In this document: positions 33,780 to 45,399 of the stretch, piece by piece | Layout of the letters: each line of letters opens with the position of its first letter | Position numbering within the stretch: the first letter of the stretch is position 1 | DNA from: Brasenia schreberi | Lineage: Eukaryota > Streptophyta > Magnoliopsida > Nymphaeales > Cabombaceae | DNA length: 64,000 bases | Assembly (NCBI GenBank): GCA_036023115.1 | Contig: JAYKKT010000086.1 | Coordinates: 12,725,501-12,789,500, forward strand | Direction: 5' to 3' | Translations under genes and position numbers: made by a program | The notes under the pieces: generated by a model | Database searches by the model: none | The model's input: the letters and a program-made list of their open reading frames with translations, nothing else | Told to the model about the DNA's origin: nothing

Positions 33780-36220
33780 CTCTCATTCTCGGTCTGATGA
33801 TCCAACATAGTAGTGGGGTACAGTAGTTGAGGGTTAAAGATTAAATATCAGATGTTTGTTTTGTGAGAAGATGGTTAGTGGTGAAATTTTACGATTGAAG
33901 CACCACCTAGAAGGGATTAGGAGAGAAGTTGCTCCTTTTACAGGTAGAGTTAGAACTTTGTCAGAAGGAATTAAATGACAATGTCTTCAGATGATTGAGA
34001 GTATACAAGAGAGGAGACAACAAAAGGATGATTTAAGGATTTTAAGGAAGATGATGATGCTATTAGATTCACTGATAGTATTCCTTCATATGCTATAATA
34101 GAGATTAATAGTACCAGTTCTCAACTACCAAATAGGAGAAAGAGGGTTGCTAAAGATTTTGAAAGTGGTAGAAGAAGAAACTCAAGAAGTAGTAGAGGAA
34201 GAGCTACTTCTACCATACACTTATTTTTTCCTCCTAACACTACACTTGGTGCTCAACTTGGAATTCATGTTGATATGGCTTCAGAACAACTGCATAATCA
34301 AGTAGACCTTGCAGTGGGTAGATGGTTTTATGATGCATGCATTCCATTTAATACAGATTTCATTTTTAAGCAATGACAAATGCAATTGCTAATATTGGTC
34401 TATGATATAAGATGTCCTCTACTCAAAAATTGAGAGAAAAGATCTTAGATAAGACCGTAATTGAAGTTCAAGAATATTATTCAACTTTGAGAGAGTTATG
34501 GAATGAGACAGGAGTACTATCATGGCAAACGGATGGACAAATAGGCGAGAAAGGAGCTTGCTAAACTTTCTTTTCTATTGTCATAAAGGATTTATGTTTT
34601 TGAGATCTCTAAACATGTCAGATGAGAGACACACTGCAGAGATCCTAAGATAATAGTTTGATAAGTTGATATGCGAGGTTGGGCTAGAGAATATAGTCCA
34701 ATTGATTACAGAAAATGCAGTTAACTATAAAGCAGCTAGGAAGGAGTTAGTAGATACTTCTAGGACTTTCTATTGGACACCATGCGCAACTCATTGTTTA
34801 GATCTCATCCTTTAAGATATTGGTGAGATAGATGAGATAAAGGCAGTATTTGAGTGTTGCTAAGATATCACCAAATTTGTCTATAACCATACCTTTGTAT
34901 TATGTATGATGACGAGATATATAGATGGTGTAGAACTTCTTCATATAGCTGCAACTCGGTTTGCAACTAATTTCTTATCTATATAGAGTATTGTCAAACA
35001 GAAGCAAGCCTTGAAGAGAATGTTCTCCTCAAACAAGTAGCAATAATTTACAGAATTGCCTTAAAATAGAAGAAACAAAAAGTTGAATGATATTTCAGAG
35101 ATAGTCTTTAGGAGTACATTTTGCAATGCACGTGTTAGACTGTTGAGGATTACATGTCATTTAGTAAAGGTTTTGAGATTGGCTGATAGCGAGAAGAAAT
35201 CATCTATGAGCTATCTTTATGAAGCCATCTATAGGGTAAAAGAAGCTATTAAAAATAATTTTAATGGAAAAAAGAGAGATTATGTACTCGTGTGAAAAAT
35301 TATAGATAATAGATGGAATAAACAATTGCATCAGCCTATTCATGCAGCTGCATATTATCTAAACCCAACATTTAGGTACTCAGCAAGCTTCAAAAGGGAC
35401 GGTGAGGTTAATCAAGGCATCATTGATTGTATAGATAGATTAGTCCCCAATGAGAGTAGAGCAGATGCTATACATCGAGAGATGGATACCTATGATAATA
35501 CTCTTCACTTAATGGGTTTGCTTGTAACAATTCGTAACCGCACTAATATGTACCAAGGTAAATTGTTTATCTTTATATTTAAGTTTCTTAAATCTTATAT
35601 TATTATGGATTAAGTCTCTAATGTTTGTATTTTTCTACAGATGTTTGGTGAAATAGGTTTTGAAGTGATTGCCCAAACCTTAAAGATTTTGCTGTAAGAG
35701 TTTTGAGTCAAACCTATAGTGCAACGGGTTGTGAAAGGAATTGTATTATCTTTGAATACATCCATACAAAAAAGCGCAACAGGTTGAAATATAAGCGACT
35801 GAATAACTTAGTTTTCATTCGTTATAACATGCAGCTTCGCGAAAGGTAATCTTCTATTAGTTAGTACTTAATGATTCATGTCAATATATTATTTGACTTC
35901 AATTGATAATGTTATTTACTAATTACTTATATTTTTTTCTTGTAGGTAATTGAAAATGGTAAATAGAGAAGAAAGCCAATTTGATCCAATAAATTTGGAT
36001 AATTTTGATATATTAGAAGACTGAATTATAGAAGATAGTGAAGAAAATGCCCTCCTAACTAAAGAAGACATTGCATTGAATAATTTGATTAATTTGGAAG
36101 GAGTGCAACAACATTATCAAGGAGATGAAGATTTTGATTTTCAAGGAAAAGGTGGTGATGAAGATCTTCAACAAGAAGAAGATGAAGATTATTTAGTTGA
36201 TGATCTTGATTACAATATAT
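33780..36220 (+). pseudogene. hAT transposase, decayed (DUF659 / hAT dimerisation type)
   Basis: Homology runs across several frames. BED-finger remnant at about 33795-33920; linker at 33990-34250; DUF659-like core (ELWNETG...TDG at about 34495-34540, FYWTPCATHCLDLIL near 34765-34810, VYNHTFVLCMM near 34880, TRFATNFLS near 34955); open stretches 35083-35295 and 35326-35613 (RVKEAIKNNFNGKK, IDNRWNKQLHQPIHAAAYYLNPTF); dimerisation region ATGCERN...HTKKRNRLKYKRLNNLVFI (about 35720-35825); acidic tail (35950-36220). An intron-like break lies at about 35555-35640. Many stops; not functional. Confidence 0.85.
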
Positions 36221-36772
36221 AAATATAAATGTATTTCATTTTTTGCTTCAAAATATGTAAATTTTGTTCAATTGTTCAATGGTGAATCATGATCAAATCA
36301 TCAATATATACTCAACTTTACATTATATGAATTATTTGCAATTACCATATCTTTTCTAAAAAAAATTCTATTTTTTTAATTTTACTAATTTTTTCAAAAT
36401 TTTTAATATTAAAGTACGATACGATACAATATGTTATGATATGATACGCCTGTATCGTGGAGCAAAACAATACACGATACGATACACATCAAACAACACT
36501 GAGTTCAACAGATGATCGAAGATCTACTTAAGGATATATTGTATGTCTAGGAGGTAATGTTGTTTCATGAAAGAACAAAAAGCAATCTATAATTTTACTA
36601 ATATTGTTTTATGGATAACATTACTAATGGAAGAAATTGGCGTTGGAAGAAACTCTTCAATTAAATTTTTTACTCATAGTAAGGTTGCACTTCAAATAAC
36701 CTCCAATCCAGACATCTACGAGAGAACAAAAAATATTGAAGTGGATTGTCATTTTATTTGAAATAAGATATA

Positions 36773-39701
36773 CAACAACAACAATAACAACTAAGCCTTT
36801 TCCCATACTAGATGGGGTCGACTACAAGGATTCTTTGTTTCCACAGATCCCTATCGTGTGCCATGTTAGCAGTTAACTCACAATAAGCTAAATCATTCTT
36901 TATTGTTTCTTTCCAACACTTTTATGGTCGTCCTCTAGCTCTTTTAATACTTTCCAAATTTAGTTTTTTATACCGTCTTACAGGTTCTTCTTTTGATCTT
37001 CTTTCTATATGTCCAAACAATCTTAAACGATATTCTCTCATTTTATCCTCTATTGGTGCCATTTCTAATTTGTTTCTAATAACCTCATTATGTATATGGT
37101 CTTTTCTTGTATGACCACTCATCCATCTCAACGTCTTCATTTCTGTCATACACATCTTTTGTACATGTTGATGATTAACTGGCCAACACTCAAAACCATA
37201 AAACATAGTAGGCCTAATTGCTACTCTATAATATTTACCTTTTAACTTTAATGGTATCTTCTTATCACAAAGAATACATGATGCTCCTCTCCATTTTAAC
37301 CAATCATCATTAATTCTATGCGTAACATCTCCATCAATTCTTTCATTACTCTGAAAAATTGACCCTAGGTATTTAAAACTTTCCTTTTGGGGAATGCAAT
37401 GTGTGCCAATTTAAATTTCTATGTCCTCTGAGGTAACCAAATGATCAAACTTACATTCCATATATTCTGTCTTTGTTCTACTAAGTCAGACACCTTTGCT
37501 TTTTAATGTTTCTCTCCGTAGTTCCAATTTTCTATTAACTTTTTCCTTAGACTCCTACACTAATACAATGTCATCTGCAAATATCATACACTAAGGTACT
37601 TCATCTTGAATATGTTCTATTAACTCATCAATCACCATTATAAATAAGTATGGACTTAAAGTTGATCCTTGATGTAACCCAATATTAACTTCAAAGAAGT
37701 CTGTCATTCCTTCATGAGTCCTCACACATGTTTTTGCACCATCATAAATGTCTCTTATAAGGTTAATGTATGTCAATGGGATACCTCTTTTTTCCAAAGT
37801 TCTCTAAATAATGTCTCTCGATACCCTATCATAAGCTTTCTCTAGATCAATAAATATCATGTGAAGGCCTTTCTTTTTTGCTCTAAAATATTTTATAAGA
37901 CGTCTCAAAAGGTGAATCACTTCAATAGTAGATAGGTCTGGTATGAATCCAAATTGATTCTCTGTTGTTCTTGGTACTTGTCTTAACCTACGTTCGATAA
38001 TTCTTTCCCACAATTTCATAGTGTGGCTTATTAACTTGATACCTCGATAATTCGCACAATTTTGTATGTCTCCCTTGTTCTTATATATGGGTATAAGTGT
38101 ACTTACTCTCCATTTCTTGGGAATCTTTTGATATTTCTATATTTCATTAAATAGTCTTGTGAGCCAAGTGATTCCTATTTCTCCTAGTATTTTCTAAATT
38201 TCTATAGGAATATTATCTGGTCCTACCGATTTACCACCCTTCATATGTTTAAGAGTCTCTTTGACTTTATTCTTTTGAATACGTCGGTAAAAATTGTAGT
38301 TTATATACTTTTTTGATTTGGTTAACTCTCTTAAGCTAATGGTAACATCTTTATTTTTATTAAAAAGCCTATAAAAATAGTTTTTCCATCTATTTCTTAT
38401 ATCATCATTTGCCACTAGAATTTTTTCATCCTCGTCCTTGGTATATCTAACATAATTTAGATCTTTAGTTTTATTATCTCTTACCCTAACTATCCTAAAA
38501 ATATCTCTTTCACCATCTTTTGAGTTGAGTTTTTTATATAACTCCTCACAAATTTTAGCTTTTGCTTCACTGACGGTCTTTTTCGCTTTTTTCTTTGCTT
38601 TCTTATAAGCCTATAAAGTTTCACTAGTTTTCTTAGCATAATGTAATTTGTAACATGCCCTCTTTGCCTTGATTTTATTTTGCACTACTTCACTCCACCA
38701 CCAAGCTTTTTTTTGTGCCGGTACACTTCCCTTAGATACACCTAACACATCTTTCGCCACTTTCCTAATATGTATAGCCATATTGTTCCACATATCACAG
38801 GGTGTACCAACATAATTTCAAACATGTCCTTGAAGGACTTTTTGTTTAAATATATCTTCTTTCAACTTTTGAGGTTCCACCATTTAGTCTGAGTAGCTCG
38901 ATACACTCTTTTCTTCTTTGTCCATTTTTTTTTTGTAAATCCATAAGTAAAAGTCAATGTTGGGTGGTTAAGCTTTCTCTTGGAATTACCTTGCAATCTT
39001 TACAATACACTCTGTCTTTTTTTCTACAAATAAAGTAATCAATTTGTGTTTGCGATAAGCCACTCTTATAAGTAATTAAATGTTCATCTCGTTTTTTGAA
39101 GATTGTATTGACTATAAAGAGATCAAATGCCATAACAAAATTTAAAATCTCCCTACCTTCCTCATTTATATCCCCAAAACCAAAGTTTTCATAAATCTCT
39201 TGATATCCTAATGCCTCTCTACCAACATATCCATTTAAGTTTCCTCCTAAACAAATCATCTCCCTTTGTGGAATCTTTTGAATCACCTTATCTAACTCTT
39301 CCCAAAAAGTTGCCTTTATACTATCTTCTAGTCCTACTTGGGGTGCGTAAGCACTCCTACTTGGGGTGCGTAAGCACAAACTATATTCAAAACCTCTGCG
39401 CCTAACACTAATTTCAACGTCATGATTTGGTCACCATATCGTTGTATGTCTACTACACTATCCTTTAAATCTTTATTTATGATAATACCAACTCCGTTTC
39501 GAGCTTTTTCTTTATCTGCGTACCATAATTTAAAACTTGTATCATCTATCTCCTTTGCTTTTACTCCAACACATTTTATCTCTTGTAAACATAGAATATG
39601 AATCTTTAATCGAATCATAGTATATACCACCTCCATTAGCTTACCGGATAATGTTTCGATATTCTAATAACCAATACGAATCTTATTATCTAGGATTAGC
39701 A
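36773..39701 (-). mobile_element. RTE copy F, 5'-truncated
   Basis: Minus-strand RTE from the CAA-rich 3' end (36773) to about 39701, where it stops just upstream of the endonuclease start, so the 5' leader is missing. No clear target duplication was found. Left neighbour is Copia RNase H, right neighbour a possible Copia Gag remnant, so it lies at the right edge of the nest. Confidence 0.93.
36922..39636 (-). pseudogene. RTE EN-RT polyprotein, broken (copy F)
   Basis: Pieces of the EN-RT polyprotein: endonuclease 39334-39636 and 38954-39379, linker 38611-38793, reverse transcriptase 38194-38415, 37804-38019 and 37591-37797, C-terminal 36922-37206. A 23-bp tandem duplication at 39332-39377 (TCCTACTTGGGGTGCGTAAG twice) splits the endonuclease. 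More diverged than D. Confidence 0.88.
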
Positions 39702-39854
39702 AGGAGTTTAGTTACAGTATTATATTTAATTGTTATCGAAGGAAACAACTCTTTAGCAGTATCATATTCCTGAAAAACCTTAATCACATTATCCTTCTTA
39801 TATGTAAGCATAATAGTCGTGGTTATTGTATCATCTTTAATCTTTATGAGGATC
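39702..39854 (-). mobile_element. Possible Copia Gag remnant
   Basis: The minus strand reads KKDNVIKVFQEYDTAKELF and SITIKYNTVTKLL without a stop. This resembles the central part of plant Copia Gag (tAKElWdsL-type motif), but the match is short. It separates RTE F from the host gene. Confidence 0.35.
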
Positions 39855-41912
39855 TTATATTTTTTTCCTAGTTTGTTGTAGTAGGGTTATTGTTTCCCTA
39901 GGTACATAGTGAACATCCTCAGTAACTCGACTCTCTGGAACAGTGACAGCCGGGTCACACAGTGACTGCCCATCTACAACCAAGAAAGATACTGCTGAGC
40001 TGCCCTTCTCATGGTACTTGTTCAATCCACATGAATGTGTCAGCTCCTGCAAGAACTGAGCACTTTCCGAAGCTGTGCAGCTCCCGAAAAGCATATACAC
40101 GGGAATCAAACCAACAATTTCATTCACCAACGTTTCCGACATAAGCCCTTGAAGATCCTCCATCACATACTGTGCCACCTTATTCAAATGTGTAGCAGCA
40201 AGACGCTTGTGCTTAATTAAGGTTTGAAACAAACCATGAATCTTTTCGAGCAGTTTCAGTCTCTCACCATCGTCTGCCAGCGGTCATTATAAAGAGAGAA
40301 GCGCTTTTCTAGACGGCAGGTCGCCATCAGGTACCTTGAAATCACAGTCAGCAACCTCTCGTTTTTCCTCTTCTTGCACCTCAATTCGATCAGACAATGT
40401 ACAATTCTGAAATCTGTTAAGGAACCGATCTTCTTCCTTGGATTTATAGCCGGAGTTGATTGTGGCAGACTGGTATTCACCAGTTGGATACAATTCAGTG
40501 TGACCATCGTTATTACAAGTACTACAGAGCAATTTCAAAGAACCATCAACGTCAAAGGGCCTCCAGCTACCATTTAGCAAAAGATCTACTCATTCGTTGT
40601 CGACTTCCTGCGGCAAAACTGCCAGCAATTGCGGTGCGAGATTGCCCATATGCTCGCGAACAACATGATGAATGTGCGATTCGCTATCGACGAACTTCAC
40701 GCCGCAGCGGCAGCATGCCCAGAAACTCCACGTCTTGTTGGTATCGCCGAAAGATATCGCTTCTTGCAGTAAGTCCACTACAACCACCCCGTCCTTCGTA
40801 GCCGGCGACAATGGAGATGACGGAGACGCTGCAAACAACGAGCAATACATCTTCAGATCGTGAACGTTAACTTTGAGGAAGTAGCGGCTCTTCTCCGCAT
40901 TCATGGATTTCCAAAACGACCGAATTCCGTCAATTCTCTCTCTGGAAGACATCTTTCTACTATTCGATGACCTCGGGCTGGACTCTCCCCTGTGAGCACC
41001 GGGGGCAGGAGCCTTGTCACCTGGGGTTGTTGGCGTCGTAGGCTGAGCGTCGGGTTTCTGCTGCAAGATTCTCGCTGCGGCAACTCGAACTTCGATCTCC
41101 TTCCGGCGTTCCTCTGGCGTCTTGGTGACCTTGATCTCGTTAGGTAGTCGACTCTGCAAGAGCCTGAGCTCCATCGAGTCATCGGTGGCGATGGAACGGA
41201 TGGGAATAAGCTGGAATTTCTCCTCTCCTCCGGCGCCATTGCCCAGATTCTTCATCCACGTCGAGAACGACGCGATGTTCGCCTTCTGAACCAGTGCCTT
41301 GACTTCTTGATGCACATGAGAGATCCGTGCTTGGGAAGTTGCATGCCTCTGCTGGCTCTCGTCTTGCAGACTCTCCTTCGCGGGATCGACTGGATCATGA
41401 ATCGTGAGCGAGCGCTCGCATTCCTGAATAACTTCTTCGTAAGTCTTGCTGTCATTCGCGGTCTCGTAAAGAAGGATGGCGTAGAAATGCGCAAACTCGA
41501 TCGAATTCGGCGACAAAACGACGGCCTTCTTCGCGGAATCGATGGCGTTCTTGAGGTGACGTTGTTTCACGTTTGCGTCGTCGATGAGTGATGCGATCTT
41601 CACGCAGATGGTACCGTGAACGCGATGCAAGAGAGCCGAGCTCTGACGGCAGCTGCAGGCTTCCTCCATCAGCCGGAGCGCCTTCGTGTGGTTTCCCCGA
41701 CGCAGAGTGATTAACGCCTTCTCGCAATCCCCCTTCACCGAAGTATCCGAAGACGACACAGACTTAGCGGCATATATGGCTGCCCCTTCTTCATCCTCGC
41801 CGATCGGGCTTCCGGACGGTACTCTGTCGCTGAAAAGGGGCAGCATGCCGGAGACCGGCTCCGCAGAGAGGTGAGCAGCAGCAGCATTTCGCTTTTTGTG
41901 GTGGCCACCCAT
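39855..41912 (-). pseudogene. UCH-related protein, DUF627-DUF629 N-terminal exon
   Basis: Frame opens at ATG 41912 (MGGHHKKRNAAAA) and stays open for 440 codons to TGA 40590-40592, then continues in the same frame to 39855 with only TAA and TGA at 40284-40289. Residues about 60-200 match DUF627 (CEKALITLRRGNHTKALRLMEEAC, LLHRVHGTICVKIASLIDDANVKQRHLKNAIDSAKKAVVLSPNSIEFAHFYA); then NIASFSTWMKNLGNG, KTPEERRKEIEVRVAAARILQQK, and DUF629 (FWKSMNAEKSRYFLKVN, WACCRCGVKFVDSESHIHHVVREHMGNLAPQLLAVLPQEVDNE). After the first stop LLLNGSWRPFDV and PLADDGERLKLLEKIHGLFQTLIKHKRLAATHLNKV still match. The family normally has tryptophan at the first stop. It is GC-rich, unlike its surroundings. A 440-residue product could be made but lacks the hydrolase-like domain. 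Confidence 0.9.
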
Positions 41913-42240
41913 AAGAGGGATTAAGGCGAAAAAAAAATCTACTGATGAACCTCAGCGAATCGAATCGATGTTGGTGATGAAGAATCCAAATAAGTGCTTC
42001 GGAAATCGATGTTGGTGATCAAGAATCGAATTGGGTGCTACAAAAATCGATCAATTGAAATGTGCGATTAAAGAATCGATGGAGTGGAGACAAAATCGAC
42101 GTTGGTGACGAAGGATTCAAGACGGCGCCTGAAGAATCGATGGAACAGAAAACCCCAATAGCAAGGCAAGACGGAGAGGGAGGGAGGGTGTGAGGAGTAT
42201 TAGGGAGCAGCTGTGTGTTGGTGTGGTTCCTTCGCAAGGA
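41913..42240 (-). promoter_or_regulatory. Upstream region of UCH-related gene, with triplicated motif
   Basis: Sequence just upstream of the ATG. AATCGATGTTGGTGATGAAG-type units occur at 41963, 42004 and 42094, and looser AATCGATGG copies at 42074 and 42134. No TATA box was fixed with confidence. It is presumably 5' UTR and core promoter. Confidence 0.4.
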
Positions 42241-43609
42241 CAGCCTCCTTCCCGACTACCCAATTTGGGAATTGAACGTATGCGACTTTGTGCGTGTTTG
42301 GAGTGGGGAAATGGATGCCGCTCATGGAATTTCATGGGACGAGAGAAATGGGTGCCATTATGGGTTTTACGTTGGTGCCAGTTTTATGTTTTGATTTCTA
42401 CAGAGATGGATTTCTTGGGGGCAAGCTACGAGATATGCACACCTTGTGTATCGACCTCAAGACATTCCTAATGGAGATTCTTTTTAGTAAGAAACCCTGG
42501 CCAAGAGAGCTATAGCTTCTTGGGCATGATTTCCTTTCTCTTGTCAGGTTGTAACGTTTAATTCTGTCCGGAAATCGGGTGATTATGTCATTTAAAAGAA
42601 AAGAGAAATTGGGTGATGATGTCAAATGGGCTTGTGTTACTATATCACTTCATCTTAATGTAAGGCTTGGGTTTGCATTTATGTTTTTATTTTCTTGTTT
42701 CTACAATTCAAGACCTTTAAAATCAAAGTGAACTCATCTTAGCACTCAGTACGACAAACCAATCGTAAAGCCCATAATACTCTTGATTATATTAACTGAA
42801 ATAGGGTTGTTAAGTTGGATGTGAAACGATGAAGATTGGACCAAAAATGAGCTTATTACAGAATAAATTATTCCAACACTGTGTGATAATAAACACAAAC
42901 ACGCTGAAGCTGATTTAGACATTGGAGGACAGTGGTCCAATTTCATTGAGAGAAAAGTAAATGCGGAATACTTTAGAAAGGGAGAAAATTTTCCACAAAA
43001 TTTGGAAAGAAGTGATAAAACATATCGAATTAACAAAAGATAGGGATCAATATTGACTGAAACGCCCAATTTTTTAGATAAGGCTTCGTTTTGGTTATAG
43101 TAAAAATTATTGGAGCAATGTGTTTACTCGAGTATCACTCAGTTTAGTGAATGCTTGTTGGTTGTGAGAAATGCGTGCCAACGGTCATCTAATCAAGTTT
43201 GTTGTCAATATTGAGGTGCGCAGAGCGGGTTTCTGCACCCCCCCAGTCTGACCCGCAACCGAAAACTGCCACCCTCTCTTGCCCCGCCCCATACAAGTAA
43301 AAGTTATCGGGAGATAAGTTCCACCACCACCAAAGAGAGTTAATTTGATATCCATAATTATATCGAATAATATGAAAGTATTTTAAAATATTAGATTACT
43401 GATAAAAATGGAACTTGGAGAAGAGAAGTTTGAATAAACCCGCCCCACCTCATGTAAGGAAGGGCAAGGGCTGGGCGAGATTGCCATCGCTAAATTGTGC
43501 AGGCATCTTCAATGTGAACAACTCCACCATCAATACATTCATACAAGTCAACCCCATCATGGGAGTTTTAGCTTCTTGTAATGAGAAAGGCACCCAACTC
43601 AATTAGTTG
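42241..43609. other. Intergenic, nothing recognised
   Basis: No homology or terminal repeat recognised. A short C-run (CACCCCCCCA) occurs near 43236. Open frames here are short and lack motifs. Confidence 0.5.
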
Positions 43610-43617
43610 GGTTGGTG

Positions 43618-43734
43618 CACGTGCACCCAAAGAGGTAACTTAACGGTAGGGGGCTCTAACACCCTTGCCGCTGGTGGAGTTCAACTCCTGAAAGGTGCAC
43701 TGCTTCGGCCTCCCGTTGTAAACCAAAAAAAAAA
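43618..43734 (+). mobile_element. tRNA-derived SINE
   Basis: About 115 bp with an A-box-like TTAACGGTAGGGG (43640-43652), a B-box GAGTTCAACTCC (43677-43688) at tRNA-like spacing, and an A-rich tail at 43725-43734. This is the layout of a plant SINE transcribed by RNA polymerase III. Target duplications were not clear. Confidence 0.55.
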
Positions 43735-44958
43735 GATTACAAGGTGATGTCATTTTCTTAAATTTTGTCATAGGAATTTTCTACATGGCATAAGACGGTT
43801 TATTAAAATTCCAAAACTTAGCTTTCTCCCATTGACCCATCATTAGGGCTGGTAAATGAACCGATTGCTGCACAATGAGCGACATCTCATCTGGCCAGAG
43901 GCTGGACTCACAAGTTGGGGTAATGACTTCGATACTCGGAACATGCACTTGGCTTTTGCTTCTCATTGTACAACAAAAAATTAACCAACAACTCGTAGTT
44001 AGTCTCGTTCCTGGCTTGTTTCTCCTGTTCAGTTTGCTAAACCATCATGGAATACTCAGGGTTTGTCTTGTAAAGCACGTTTTTTGTATTTCTAAACAAT
44101 ATCACAATGTAATTGTATCAGGCTATTTAATAAGGTAGATAGAGGGTCCTTTTTGTTTTAATTTTTCAAAGGAACACACAAGGTAACTAAAGGGTTATCC
44201 CAGGTTATTCAGTTTAGGGCACTTAACAAAGTTTCTATCCCAACTCTGTTGGGCTTAGCTTTGCCTTCTTTTTCCTGTGAAGAGGAGGAGCCCGTCTCAT
44301 ACTGCCTTGCTCTTACAAGCGGTCAAAGTAGAGCCAGAAACGAAGCGGGAAGGTGGAACTCCGATTACATCATGAGCATTAAGATCAGTGGGAAACTCCG
44401 ATTACATCATGAGCGATAAGATCACTAAGATCAGCGGGACTCGATAGCCATCTGTTCAGCTTAGATCAGCTTTTCATGAATATGATGGAAAAAGAAGCTA
44501 TTCGACTACCGGTTAGCTCACCTAATTCGTATAGAAAACGAGACGGTCTATGAACAAGTATTGTGCAGTTCGTTGAGATTGTGTTTACCAGCCTGACCAT
44601 CAGATTGTGCAGCGAGAGTAACAAAGAGGCAATGCTGATTGTTATCTCTAATCAATGTCCTGCACAATTGGTGGAATGAGATTTCTCATTTTGAACCGAT
44701 TGCCAGGCAGCCTTTTCAAAAGACAAAAAGGTGGATGTTAATATTAAAGCTTAGGTACAGAGAGAGTTACAGATCACTAATCTAACATATACATCAACTA
44801 TTCCATGAAAACTTTGGCAGAATACAGTGTTACAAATCAATCAATTAATCTTAATCAAAGAAGCAAAAACAAAGACATCACCTTGATCTGATTCTACTGC
44901 TTCAATATGAATAGGAAGATAGCGACTGTCAAATAATTGCGTCACCACCATAATTACA
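43735..44958. other. Intergenic; short duplication at 44363-44425
   Basis: No gene recognised. AACTCCGATTACATCATGAG occurs twice (about 44357 and 44394) with following GATAAGATCA-like bases, a local tandem duplication. The style of 44270-44560 recalls plant mitochondrial DNA, but I cannot confirm an organelle origin. Confidence 0.4.
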
Positions 44959-45399
44959 TCAACTCCCCATAAGTAACCTCCTCAGGGTTGTTCTTTGTTC
45001 AGTAGTTAACCTAGAAGGAAACCTAACATCAAATCTGATCCTCGAATTTCCTTTCCTACCAGGTTCCTTTGAGATGGGCATTCCTTTCTTTTGAATTACC
45101 ATCCCATAGCTGGGATGGATGATATCTATCACAGGTATTACTAGATTCCTCGAGTCAATTGTCATCAAGTTAAGGGTTGTTCTTGTAAGTGCTTCCCCCA
45201 GAGATATCTTTCGGTTGATGACTAAATCATCTCCATCCTTTTTAAAGACCCTATGGGGCTTTTCATCTATAACAAGAACAAGATCTTCAGGAATAACATT
45301 TGGTTGCTCATTACCCTTCTCCGGAAAGGTGATGTTCGTTCCCTTCTTCCAACCTGGCTTGACATTAATTGTCAAGATTTCACTACAGCTGTCAATTTA
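44959..45399 (-). pseudogene. DnaJ/HSP40 type II, C-terminal exon
   Basis: 146 codons from an AG acceptor (45400-45401) to the stop at 44959. The sequence reads EILTINVKPGWKKGTNITFPEKGNEQ, EDLVLVIDEKPHRVFKKDGDDLVI, KISLGEALTRTTLNLMTIDSRNLVIPV, IIHPSYGMVIQKKGMPI and RFDVRFPSRLTTEQRTTLRRLL. This is the second substrate-binding beta domain and tail of cytosolic DNAJB1/Sis1-like co-chaperones, which deliver clients to HSP70. The exon is open and its end matches the family end. No J domain or earlier exon was found upstream as far as the RTE at 46255, so it is probably an orphan exon; a long intron cannot be excluded. Confidence 0.78.

Larger units (their letters stand above)
29155..36501 (+). mobile_element. 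Large hAT transposon, 7.3 kb, with Gypsy insertion
   Basis: Ends CATTGTTATTCG on the left and, reversed, CAGTGTTGTTTGATG on the right; perfect 8-bp duplication AGTTCAAC. Both subterminal regions (29160-29290 and 36410-36485) are packed with TATCG/CGATA palindromes, as in 13276-15174 and 5692-6238. It carries a decayed hAT transposase at about 33780-36220 and is itself interrupted from about 29375 to 33446 by the 3' part of a Gypsy-type element. Without that insert it would be about 3.3 kb. Confidence 0.88.
18820..36772 (+). mobile_element. Decayed plus-strand Copia, split by four insertions
   Basis: Internal region in five blocks: 18820-21569, 24835-24918, 28150-29146, and 36510-36772. Gag with LDERNYL.WVRSIKM (about 19070); protease WIVDSSATDHMVSH (about 20087-20130); integrase core (20560-21340); reverse transcriptase (FLQGDVTEDTYMDL near 28400, SIYGLKQSPRD near 28505, YVDD at 28641-28652); RNase H broken between DWASS (29138) and STDDRRST (36505). 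The RTE copies C and D and the hAT sit between blocks with target duplications, so their removal restores the Copia order. The 3' end is lost at RTE F. Confidence 0.88.

Noticed and set aside
40901..41727. Several open frames overlapping the UCH-related exon on both strands
   Set aside because: They are GC-driven shadows; only the minus-strand frame 41912-39855 has family homology.
43618..43734. Functional tRNA gene
   Set aside because: A- and B-box-like motifs are present but no cloverleaf with a plausible anticodon arm was seen, and an A-rich tail follows; a SINE fits better.
44270..44560. Mitochondrial DNA insertion
   Set aside because: The style is suggestive but I recognised no mitochondrial gene or intron, so it is not claimed.
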